A stretch of 64,000 nucleotides of DNA from Tindallia magadiensis (lineage in GTDB: Bacteria > Bacillota > Clostridia > Peptostreptococcales > Tindalliaceae): positions 91,454-155,453 of the forward strand of contig NZ_FOQA01000007.1 in assembly GCF_900113635.1 (NCBI RefSeq). The letters are read 5' to 3'. Positions within the stretch are counted from its first letter, which is position 1, and every line of letters begins with the position of its first letter. Under the pieces are notes generated by a model. That model did not search any database. It had not been told where the DNA came from and saw only the letters and a list, made by a program, of their open reading frames with translations. This document shows, one piece after another, positions 34,534-42,632 of this stretch. The position numbers were made by a program, and so were the translations under genes.

Positions 34534-35853
34534 ATGATGTCGCCAGTTATTGGAGTTTCATACTTACCGCATCCACCGATTATTGTTCCGGAGGTTGGTA
34601 AAGAGAAAGCAGAGGATGCATTTCAAACCATTGAAGGCGTTAGACGAGTCGCAAAATGTACGGCTGAAAAAAAACCAGAAACCATTGTTGTATTGACTCC
34701 TCATGCTCAACAAAATTGTGTTTTCAGTATTGCTTCAAACCAACATTGGGATGCTGATTTGTCTAGATTTGGATGTCCTGAAGCGAAACTTTTCGTTAAA
34801 AACAATACTGATTTAGTAGATAAAATTACATCCCGAATTGGTTTGTCAAGGTTAGAAATGGACTTGGATCATGGAGCCTTTGTGCCGCTTTACTATATGA
34901 GCAAAGAAATGGAAGATCTTAAAATCCTGTTAATAGGAGTAGGGCCGTATCCTTTGGATACCATCACAAGCATTGCCTCCAGTTTGGGTAATTTACTGAA
35001 TCAGCATAATGAAAATATGGTTCTGTTAGCAAGCGGCGACTTAAGTCATCGGCTCAAAAGTGATGGACCTTATGGTCTACATCCTTCTGGAGCTATTTTT
35101 GATGAAATGGTTGTGAATGCTTTTAAAAGTAATCGTTTAGATCAGCTCAAAAAAATAAATGGAATGATTCGAGAAGAAGCAGCTGAATGTGGATTAAACC
35201 CATTTATAGTAGCTAACGAAATAACAAAAAATCACATAGAAAACATTGATCTATTCTCCTACGAAGCTCCTTTTGGTGTAGGCTATCTTACGGCTTTTGC
35301 TAATTGCAGAACTGTTTCTAAGCATCCATATGTAAAACTAGCAGCAGAATCGATAAAGCAATATATAGAAAATCGAAAAATGCTGGATCCTGCTGAATAT
35401 CTTTCTTGTTTGATGGATGAAAATACTTTGAAAAAAGAAATAGAAAGACGGGCGGGAACATTTGTATCCATTTATAAAAATGGTTTTTTGAGAGGGTGCA
35501 TTGGTACGATCATGCCATCATATGAAAATTTGCTTTTAGAGATAAGACAAAATGCCATCGCGGCAGCAACGGAAGATCCAAGATTTCCTCCTGTACAGGC
35601 AAAGGAACTTGAAGATATTGCTATCAAAGTAGATGTTCTAGGGGAAATGGAAAACGTTCAAGGGAGGAGCGATTTAGACCCTAAGGTATACGGAGTCATG
35701 GTAGTGTCTTCCCATAAAAAAGGAGTGTTGCTACCTGATTTGGAAGGAGTAGATACGGTGGAGCAGCAGTTAGATATTGTTAAAAAGAAAGCTGGAATAA
35801 GTCAGGAAGAAGCAATGAAGATCTATCGATTTAGAGTAACGAGATTTACTTAA
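34534..35853 (+). CDS. Fused Memo-AMMECR1 protein (AmmeMemoRadiSam A and B)
   Basis: A 439-residue fusion. The N-terminal half (about residues 1-265) is a Memo/LigB-type domain with SYLPHPPIIVPEVG, VVLTPHAQQ, DLDHGAFVPLYYM and LLASGDLSHRL, whose His residues resemble the metal site of class III extradiol dioxygenases. The C-terminal half (about 270-438) is AMMECR1 (GTFVSIYKNGFLRGCIGT, AATEDPRFPPV, KKGVLLPDLEGVDTVEQQLDIVKKKAGI). Function is unknown. Start: ATG 34534 or 34537 after AAGGGAG. Confidence 0.93.
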   Translation: MMSPVIGVSYLPHPPIIVPEVGKEKAEDAFQTIEGVRRVAKCTAEKKPETIVVLTPHAQQNCVFSIASNQHWDADLSRFGCPEAKLFVKNNTDLVDKITSRIGLSRLEMDLDHGAFVPLYYMSKEMEDLKILLIGVGPYPLDTITSIASSLGNLLNQHNENMVLLASGDLSHRLKSDGPYGLHPSGAIFDEMVVNAFKSNRLDQLKKINGMIREEAAECGLNPFIVANEITKNHIENIDLFSYEAPFGVGYLTAFANCRTVSKHPYVKLAAESIKQYIENRKMLDPAEYLSCLMDENTLKKEIERRAGTFVSIYKNGFLRGCIGTIMPSYENLLLEIRQNAIAAATEDPRFPPVQAKELEDIAIKVDVLGEMENVQGRSDLDPKVYGVMVVSSHKKGVLLPDLEGVDTVEQQLDIVKKKAGISQEEAMKIYRFRVTRFT

Positions 35854-35881
35854 AGGTCTATTTTGCTTAAGGGGTGACGGC

Positions 35882-36628
35882 ATGCTTCTTTTTGTGCAAG
35901 GAGTAGTTTTGGGGTTTATTATGGTTTTGCCAGGTATGAGTGGGGGAACTTTGTTTGTTATTTTTGGAATTTATGAGAAGTTAGTACGAGATTTAGCCAA
36001 TCGTATTTTCAAGCCCTATATACCGCTCCTTCTAGGCATTATGGTGGGTATTTTTGCCAGTGGATTTTTATTTGCCTGGTTTTTTACGAAATACAGAGAT
36101 CAAACATCTGTTTTTTTGCTGGGATGTTTACTGGCATCAATACGAGCGGTTTTGAACTGCTGTCCTGGCATTAATAATAGACGAGTAATCTTTATGAGTA
36201 TAGGAGTTATTATAGGTTTTTCGCTTGGTAACGATCCGATCGGGTCAACTAGTGTGATGGAAGAGATTAGTGGAATATACTTGTTTGTTGCGGGGGCATT
36301 ATCAAGTGCTACAATGGTGCTGCCAGGATTACCTGGCAGCTCTGTTTTGATTGTCATGGGTGTTTATGATACGGTTTTGTTTTATCTGAGTGAGTTGGTT
36401 ATTCCTAAATTAGCTGTTTTTGGTATTGGAAGTATCCTAGGAATGGTATTGCTAGTTCATGCATTGGAAAAGCTTTACGATCAACACAGAGCCATCATAT
36501 CTTATTTTTTTGCAGGCTTAATCCTCGGCTCAGCAAGGACTTTGCTACCTCACTCATTTGAACTGGAAGGAATCGTCTTTTTGATGATTGGCTTTATTCC
36601 TGTATGGAAATGGAGTGAGGGAAAGTGA
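35882..36628 (+). CDS. DUF368 membrane protein (PopT-like undecaprenyl-phosphate translocase)
   Basis: A 248-residue membrane protein with two related halves carrying LPGMSGGTLFVIFGIYEKLV and LPGLPGSSVLIVMGVYDTVL, the signature of DUF368. Members named PopT have been shown to recycle undecaprenyl phosphate across the membrane, with a particular role at alkaline pH. The assignment to that activity here rests on family membership. AAGGGGTGA precedes ATG 35882. It is convergent with the OmpA/MotB-like gene, only two bases away. Confidence 0.88.
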   Translation: MLLFVQGVVLGFIMVLPGMSGGTLFVIFGIYEKLVRDLANRIFKPYIPLLLGIMVGIFASGFLFAWFFTKYRDQTSVFLLGCLLASIRAVLNCCPGINNRRVIFMSIGVIIGFSLGNDPIGSTSVMEEISGIYLFVAGALSSATMVLPGLPGSSVLIVMGVYDTVLFYLSELVIPKLAVFGIGSILGMVLLVHALEKLYDQHRAIISYFFAGLILGSARTLLPHSFELEGIVFLMIGFIPVWKWSEGK

Positions 36629-36630
36629 TT

Positions 36631-37569
36631 TTATTCAAAAATATCCATGGAATCTTCCAAATATGTTTCAATAATATTTTGCACCTGATCATCCTTTAAG
36701 ATAATAGATATTTCGATTCGTCTATTTTGAGAACGACCAGAAGCTGTCCGATTGGAAGCAATCGGTCGAAACTCAGAGTATCCTGTGGCAGCAAAAAAGT
36801 CAGCATATTTTCTTTCTAAATTAGGGTTAGCATTCATCATGTGATTCACAACAGAAGTAGCACGCCTAGTAGATAAATCTCGGTTATATTCCGCACTTCC
36901 AGTATTGTCTGTATGCCCTTGGATGCTAATGGCATCAATGTTGTTTCTGGTTGACCGATCGTCTAATACTCTTTCAAAAGCAATGGCAAGTTGATCTAAT
37001 AATTCAATGCCTTCTCTTTTGACGGTAGCAGAATTATAGTCAAAAACCAATCCTTCATTGATGATGATATTGCCATTGGCGGCAATACTTACTAAAGGAT
37101 CACCTTCAGAAGTAGTTGAGCCAAGTTCCGTTTCGATAGATGTTTTTACTCTCTCCAATACATCAAGACGCAGAACAGCAACGCTTTCTAAACGGGTTCT
37201 AAGATCTCCCAATTCGCGATTACTTTCGGCAATGATTTCTCGTTGCTCTTCTATTTGCTCTTCTGATAATTGAAGAGCGATTTCGCCAGCTTCTACTTCT
37301 GCTTTAACTTCTTCGAGTCTATCTTCGATAAGTCTCAAATTATCTTCTGCTTGACTTATTTCCACATTAGCTTGTTCAAGTCTCCTTTGTGTGTCAATCA
37401 CTTGTTGCTCAGCAAATTCCAGATTCTTTCCTGAAATAATATTCTGGATATAGGCAAGAAGCATTAGGAAAAATAAAACTAATGCAATGGTAGAAATAAT
37501 ATCCGTGAAAGAGGGCCAAAAGTTTTCTGCTTCTGACTGTTTTCTAAAATTTCGTCTTCTAATTTTCAT
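36631..37569 (-). CDS. MotB/OmpA-like protein
   Basis: A 312-residue protein with a basic N-terminus, one membrane helix (about residues 20-45) preceded by FTDIIST with Asp23 at the position of the MotB ion-carrying Asp, a coiled coil (about 50-140) and a C-terminal OmpA peptidoglycan-binding domain (about 175-305: FDYNSATVKREGIELLDQL, ISIQGHTDNTGSAEYNRDLSTRRA, NRRIEI). With the adjacent MotA/ExbB-like gene it forms a stator-type ion channel. It is not in a flagellar operon. The arrangement resembles ZorB, but no zor effector genes are present. Confidence 0.85.
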   Translation of the reverse strand: MKIRRRNFRKQSEAENFWPSFTDIISTIALVLFFLMLLAYIQNIISGKNLEFAEQQVIDTQRRLEQANVEISQAEDNLRLIEDRLEEVKAEVEAGEIALQLSEEQIEEQREIIAESNRELGDLRTRLESVAVLRLDVLERVKTSIETELGSTTSEGDPLVSIAANGNIIINEGLVFDYNSATVKREGIELLDQLAIAFERVLDDRSTRNNIDAISIQGHTDNTGSAEYNRDLSTRRATSVVNHMMNANPNLERKYADFFAATGYSEFRPIASNRTASGRSQNRRIEISIILKDDQVQNIIETYLEDSMDIFE

Positions 37570-37606
37570 GGGTTAACCGCCTTTCTACTGATATCTTCAC
37601 TAAACA

Positions 37607-38551
37607 CTAATCATTCTCTAACTTTTTATTAGTAGATTTAATGACTTCAGTCAGATCAGCAAATCCAACATTCATTCGATCAATATTACTTCGTAAGTGA
37701 TGGTTAAACTCAGAAAAGTCACGAGTGTTTTCTCGGAACTTATCAATGGATTGATCAAATTGAGAAATACTTTTCAATAATTGATCAGATGCATTTCCAA
37801 TTTCGGCTGTTGCTGCTTGTAATGGTCCCTGAAAACCATCAACAACAAAATGGAAGCTACTCTCCATTTTTGTGGAGAAATCATTTAAGGTAGTTTGCAG
37901 TGCGTTGCTAAGCATGGCATATTCGCTCTCTGTTTCTTTTGACAGTTCCAAGGCAACTACATTATCCAAATATTCTTCGATATCTACAAATAGCCTTTCT
38001 CGTGCTGATTCGATATTGCTAAAAATATGGATAATAGTAAGAATGACAGAACAGGATATGGCAAATAATGAAGTGACAAATGCGACAGACATGCCTCGGA
38101 CAGATTCGATAAGTCCACCGATGATAGAATCCATACTTGTTAGCATTTCAACATTTTCGCCTGCACTTAAAAGCTCAACAAGCTTTCCGATGGATAGTGT
38201 TAACCCATAAAAAGTACCAAGAAGGCCTAAGATAATCATAAGAGAAACAGCATTTTTCGTAAAGCGTTCAGCGATAGATAACGATCGAAATTCATTATTA
38301 AAAAAACGCTCAATAATTGCTTGGGTATTTACTTGATGATGATTGCCTGTAGCCGCTTCTTTGTAATTTTCAACAATCGATTTTAGGACAGGGTGCCCCT
38401 GACCCTTTGCTTTGATCTCATCTAGGTTGATACCAAGCTGCCGATACTTATTTCTAACAGTAAATGAAATAATGATGGAACTAAAAAAAATCGCTAAAAT
38501 AAAAATAATAATAATTAACGCTAGCGGATTGAGCTGACTTAAAATACTCAT
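37607..38551 (-). CDS. MotA/TolQ/ExbB-like proton channel protein
   Basis: A 314-residue membrane protein with an N-terminal helix (about residues 9-31) and two central helices (about 88-112 and 150-180: LMIILGLLGTFYGLTLSIG, SVAFVTSLFAISCSVILTII) matching the MotA/ExbB family. A C-terminal helical cytoplasmic tail (about 195-310) follows. It is first in a two-gene operon with the OmpA-domain partner, 37 bases downstream. It probably converts ion flow into mechanical or signalling output; the target is unknown. Confidence 0.82.
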   Translation of the reverse strand: MSILSQLNPLALIIIIFILAIFFSSIIISFTVRNKYRQLGINLDEIKAKGQGHPVLKSIVENYKEAATGNHHQVNTQAIIERFFNNEFRSLSIAERFTKNAVSLMIILGLLGTFYGLTLSIGKLVELLSAGENVEMLTSMDSIIGGLIESVRGMSVAFVTSLFAISCSVILTIIHIFSNIESARERLFVDIEEYLDNVVALELSKETESEYAMLSNALQTTLNDFSTKMESSFHFVVDGFQGPLQAATAEIGNASDQLLKSISQFDQSIDKFRENTRDFSEFNHHLRSNIDRMNVGFADLTEVIKSTNKKLEND

Positions 38552-38674
38552 TAAAAACTCCCCCTATTCAGTGATTCTAATTTTTCTTTATGGTAATATA
38601 ATAAATAGCCTTACCTATTATAACACAACAATAGAATAAAAAATCAAGTTTAAAGGAAAGGAGATGCATCAGGG

Positions 38675-39415
38675 ATGATGGTTCAAGATTCTGATATTCA
38701 ACAACTGGCTCGATGGATCGTCCAATCAAAAAAAACAGTCATTTTTACAGGTGCTGGAATGTCAACGGAAAGTGGGATACCTGATTTTAGATCTGATCAA
38801 GGTCTTTGGAAAAAAACAGATCCAATGGAAGTAGCGACCGTAGAGGCGATGAATCATCGATATGATCTTTTTCATGAGTTTTATTCTATACGGATTAAAA
38901 ATGTACAAAAGAAAAAACCACATACAGGTTATTCTGTATTAGCTGAATGGGAAAAAAAAGAAAACCTGACGGCTGTGGCGACACAGAATGTTGACAGATA
39001 TCATCGAAAAGCAGGAAGTGATAATGTGTACGAATTACATGGAGCCTTAGAAGCTGTACGATGCATTCGTGCCGGACATTCTGCTTCAGTCGAAGATTTT
39101 TTGAATAAGCAGCCGTGTTCTCAATGTGGCAGTTCTTTAAGACCAGGTGTTGTCTTATTTGGAGAAATGTTACCACAACAGTCTTGGGAAAATGCATTAA
39201 ACCAGATACAGCAGTCAGACCTATTAATGATTATTGGAACTAGCTTGCAAGTACATCCAGTGAATATGCTTCCCTCAATGGCTAAAGGAAAAGTAGTACT
39301 CATCAATCGGGATGACATACAAGGATCTTACCACTTTGATCTTATTCTGAAAGGTTCAGCGGAAAAAATACTTAACGATGTGAATCAAAGAATTAAGGAG
39401 CAAAAAAATCAATGA
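38675..39415 (+). CDS. cobB: Sir2-family NAD-dependent protein deacylase
   Basis: A 246-residue sirtuin with FTGAGMSTESGIPDFRS for NAD binding, TQNVDRYHRKAG, the catalytic His in YELHG, one zinc Cys pair CSQCG, then RPGVVLFGEMLP and IIGTSLQVHPV. The first zinc pair is degenerate: around AVRCIRAGHS a single Cys is seen where two are usual, so zinc binding may be altered. It removes acyl groups from protein lysines. It overlaps recJ by four bases. GGAAAGGAG lies upstream of the ATG pair at 38675/38678. Confidence 0.93.
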   Translation: MMVQDSDIQQLARWIVQSKKTVIFTGAGMSTESGIPDFRSDQGLWKKTDPMEVATVEAMNHRYDLFHEFYSIRIKNVQKKKPHTGYSVLAEWEKKENLTAVATQNVDRYHRKAGSDNVYELHGALEAVRCIRAGHSASVEDFLNKQPCSQCGSSLRPGVVLFGEMLPQQSWENALNQIQQSDLLMIIGTSLQVHPVNMLPSMAKGKVVLINRDDIQGSYHFDLILKGSAEKILNDVNQRIKEQKNQ

Positions 39416-41148
39416 ATTTTAATGAAAAAAAATGGAATTACTTACAAAATGAATCGCAGCTACCAGGTGTTTATAATCCATATATAGAAAAAATACTAAT
39501 GCTTAAAGGAATTCAGGATATCGAAGAAATGGATGAATTCCTTTCAGAAAAACCTATCAGGACATATGATCCTGGCAAATTATACAATATGGATAAAGTA
39601 GTTGAACGAATTAAAATAGCTTTAGATCGTCAAGAAAAAATTGTTTTCTATGGTGATTATGACGTTGATGGGATTACATCCGTTGCACTTTTGATTGATT
39701 TTTTCTATCCTTTGTCAAAAAATATTGATTACTATATTCCTATGAGAAGAGGAGAGGGTTACGGTCTAAACAAGGAAGCCATTGATGAATTAAAAAAAGG
39801 ATACCAGGCTGATTTGATGATTACTGTAGATTGTGGTATTAGTGCTGTGGAAGAAATTCAGTATGCGAAGAATCAGGGAATAGATGTTATTGTAACGGAT
39901 CATCATTCTCCGGGAAAAGAAATGCCTGACTGTCTGATTATCAATCCAAAACATCCAGATTGCCAGTATCCATACAAAAACTTATGTGGGTGTGCGGTTG
40001 CATTTAAGGTGGCACAGGCATTACAGGTATCATTGGATCTTCCTAAGACACACTTAAATAAACTATTGGATTTAGTTGCATTAGCAACTATTTGTGATGT
40101 GGTTCCGTTAGAAAATGAGAATAGAACTTTAGTAAAATATGGCCTCAGGTTAATCAATCGAAAGAAAAGAACTGGTATTAGGGTATTACTTGAACAAATA
40201 GGCATGAGCGATAAAGAAATAACAGCAGGTCATGTGGGTTTTGTGATCGGACCACATTTCAATGCTTCTGGTCGCATGGACGATGCAGCATTAGGTGTAA
40301 GATTGCTTATGACACAAAACGATTCAGTAGCTCAAAAAATTGCAACAGATCTTATAAAATTGAATAAAGAAAGACGACATACGCAAGATATTGGGCTGGA
40401 GACTTGTAAAAATTTAGTAGATAAACACTTTTTACAGGATCTATTCCTTACAGTAGAAGCTCCAGATTTACATGAGGGTGTGATAGGGATCATTGCAGGT
40501 CGGCTTAGGGACTTATATTATAGACCGATCCTTGTTTTAACACCATCTGAAGAAGATCCGGATATTTACACCGGAAGTGGTAGAAGTGTGGAAGGGTTTC
40601 ATCTTTTTAATGCATTATCAGAACTGGATCATTTAATGATCAAATTTGGTGGGCATGCCAATGCATGTGGCTTAAAAATTAAACGTGAAAACATTGATGT
40701 CCTAAGGAATAAACTGAACCAATGTATAGAAAAAGAGCTTAAAAAAAATCCTGATTTATTGAAAAAGAAAGTAAATATATATGCTGAAATGACACCAGAT
40801 CATGTAGATGAAGAATTAATTGATCAATTAAAAAGGTTGGAGCCTTATGGAATGGGAAATGAAAAACCAATGTTTGTGATGAAGAATCTATCTTTGTGTA
40901 AGGATAGTCCTGTACAGTCACTTGGGAAAGAAAATCAGCATGTTAAAATAAATCAATTTAATCAAGGTGAAAATTTGATCAGTGGAAATATTGAAATCAT
41001 TGGTTTTGGGTATACAGAGGATGCGGGTAAAATTTTCGAAAAATCTTCCTTTTTTGATTTGGTTTTTTTCCCTCAAATAAATGAGTGGAGAGGGAAAAAA
41101 ACAAAACAGTTATTGATAGGAGATATGAAAGCGTCCGATAAGCGATGA
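39412..41148 (+). CDS. recJ: Single-stranded-DNA-specific exonuclease RecJ
   Basis: RecJ degrades single-stranded DNA 5' to 3' in recombination and repair. The 578-residue protein has the DHH domain (FYGDYDVDGITSVAL, VDCGIS, VTDHHSPG, about residues 78-170), GPHFNASGRMDDA, and the DHHA1 domain (GSGRSVEGFHLFNAL, KFGGHANACGLKI), followed by an OB-like C-terminus. Both domains look complete. It overlaps the sirtuin gene, implying co-transcription. Confidence 0.95.
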   Translation: MNFNEKKWNYLQNESQLPGVYNPYIEKILMLKGIQDIEEMDEFLSEKPIRTYDPGKLYNMDKVVERIKIALDRQEKIVFYGDYDVDGITSVALLIDFFYPLSKNIDYYIPMRRGEGYGLNKEAIDELKKGYQADLMITVDCGISAVEEIQYAKNQGIDVIVTDHHSPGKEMPDCLIINPKHPDCQYPYKNLCGCAVAFKVAQALQVSLDLPKTHLNKLLDLVALATICDVVPLENENRTLVKYGLRLINRKKRTGIRVLLEQIGMSDKEITAGHVGFVIGPHFNASGRMDDAALGVRLLMTQNDSVAQKIATDLIKLNKERRHTQDIGLETCKNLVDKHFLQDLFLTVEAPDLHEGVIGIIAGRLRDLYYRPILVLTPSEEDPDIYTGSGRSVEGFHLFNALSELDHLMIKFGGHANACGLKIKRENIDVLRNKLNQCIEKELKKNPDLLKKKVNIYAEMTPDHVDEELIDQLKRLEPYGMGNEKPMFVMKNLSLCKDSPVQSLGKENQHVKINQFNQGENLISGNIEIIGFGYTEDAGKIFEKSSFFDLVFFPQINEWRGKKTKQLLIGDMKASDKR

Positions 41149-41259
41149 TCATCGTGGAAAAATAGCCGGACAGCATTAAAATGCAAGTTCATATGAAGGG
41201 CTAAATCCTAGTATATATACAGTAAACGATAAGAAGATAAGAAGATAAGGAGTGGGGAA

Positions 41260-42537
41260 ATGAAAAAACTGATTAAAAATGCAACCATACTGACCATGGA
41301 ATCAAATCGGTTGGTGAAAGGCGATATAGGGATTGAAAAAGATAGGATTAGCTTTATTGGGAAAATGCCTGATCATTTTGATCCTGAATATGAAATTGAC
41401 GCGACAAATCATATTGTAATGCCGGGAATGGTTAACGCCCATTCGCATAGTGCGATGTCACTTTTGAGAAATTATGCAGATGATATACCGTTCTGGGAGT
41501 GGTTAACAGAAAAAGTATGGCCTATCGAAGCTAAAATGAATAATAAGGATGTATACTGGGGAACAATGATTAGCATTGCGGAAATGATACGTTCTGGTAC
41601 TACGGCATATGCAGATATGTATTTTCACTCAGAAGAAACAGCAAAAGCGTCTGTAGAAGCAGGGATAAGGTGCTCTGTTGCAAAAGGCCTTGTAGGATCA
41701 TCAGAAGATGATGAACAGCGTATGACGGATACACGCACTCTTTATAAAGAATGGAACGGAGCTGGCGATGGAATTATAAGCGTGATGGCAGGGCCTCACG
41801 CTCCATATACTTGTGATGCCAAATTCTTAGGAAAAGTCATGAACCTTTCTGATGAACTAAATATACCGATACACATTCACCTTTCGGAAAGTGAGAAAGA
41901 AATAGAAGAAAGCATAAAAAAGCATGGGAAGTCTCCTATTGCTCACGTTCACAGTCTGGGTCTTTTCGAACATCATGTGCTGGCAGCACATTGCGTTTAC
42001 TTAATGCCAGGAGATATTCAACTTTTAGGGGAAGAAAATATTTATGTCGCACATAATCCGCTCAGCAATTTGAAACTAGGGAACGGAATAGCGCCGATCC
42101 ACGAAATGAAAGAGGCAGGAGTAAATATTGTACTGGGAACAGATAGCTCTTGCAGTAACAACAACCTAAATCTTTTTGAAGAAATGAAGATGGCATCTTT
42201 ATTAGCTAAAGGGAAAACAACAGATTCTACGGTTTTATCAGCTTTTGAAACATTACAAATGGCAACGATAAATGGAGCAAAAGCGTTAAACTTAGAAGAA
42301 AGCATTGGCGTATTAAAAGTTGGAGGAAAAGCAGATCTTATTATGATCAATATGGATCAACCTCACTGGTATCCTCATCAGAACCTAATATCATCCTTAG
42401 TATATTCATCCCATGGTTCGGATGTAGAGACGGTCATCATAAATGGAAAAGTAGTCATGGAAAAGAAAGAATTTAAGACCATCGACGTAGAAAAAATCAA
42501 ATATGAATCAAAAAAAATAGTTGAACGAATATACTAA
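41260..42537 (+). CDS. Amidohydrolase, MTA/S-adenosylhomocysteine deaminase type
   Basis: A 425-residue metal-dependent amidohydrolase. It shows the metal ligands NAHSHSAMSLLR (about residue 60), HIHLSESEKE, AAHCVYL and GTDSSCSNNNLNLFEEMK, with NYADDIPFWEWL typical of the MtaD/TRZ/ATZ group that deaminates 5'-methylthioadenosine or S-adenosylhomocysteine. Guanine or cytosine analogues are possible alternatives. ATG 41260 follows AAGGAG. It stands between recJ and the M16C peptidase. Confidence 0.88.
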   Translation: MKKLIKNATILTMESNRLVKGDIGIEKDRISFIGKMPDHFDPEYEIDATNHIVMPGMVNAHSHSAMSLLRNYADDIPFWEWLTEKVWPIEAKMNNKDVYWGTMISIAEMIRSGTTAYADMYFHSEETAKASVEAGIRCSVAKGLVGSSEDDEQRMTDTRTLYKEWNGAGDGIISVMAGPHAPYTCDAKFLGKVMNLSDELNIPIHIHLSESEKEIEESIKKHGKSPIAHVHSLGLFEHHVLAAHCVYLMPGDIQLLGEENIYVAHNPLSNLKLGNGIAPIHEMKEAGVNIVLGTDSSCSNNNLNLFEEMKMASLLAKGKTTDSTVLSAFETLQMATINGAKALNLEESIGVLKVGGKADLIMINMDQPHWYPHQNLISSLVYSSHGSDVETVIINGKVVMEKKEFKTIDVEKIKYESKKIVERIY

Positions 42538-42632
42538 ATCAGGAAACAGGCACAAAACTTTATCATTACTGTGTTGTTTAATAGATAGAAGCATAAGGAA
42601 ATGTCTTGAAAAATGAGAGGAGAAAAACCTTA

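Noticed and set aside
36631..39415. Zorya-like defence system (MotA/OmpA pair plus sirtuin)
   Set aside because: No ZorC, ZorD or ZorE gene is adjacent, the MotA-like tail is short, and the sirtuin is an ordinary CobB-type protein overlapping recJ, not a defence effector.
41225..41250. Short AAGAAGAT-like direct repeats before the amidohydrolase
   Set aside because: Only about three imperfect purine-rich copies merging into the ribosome binding site; most likely simple-sequence drift.
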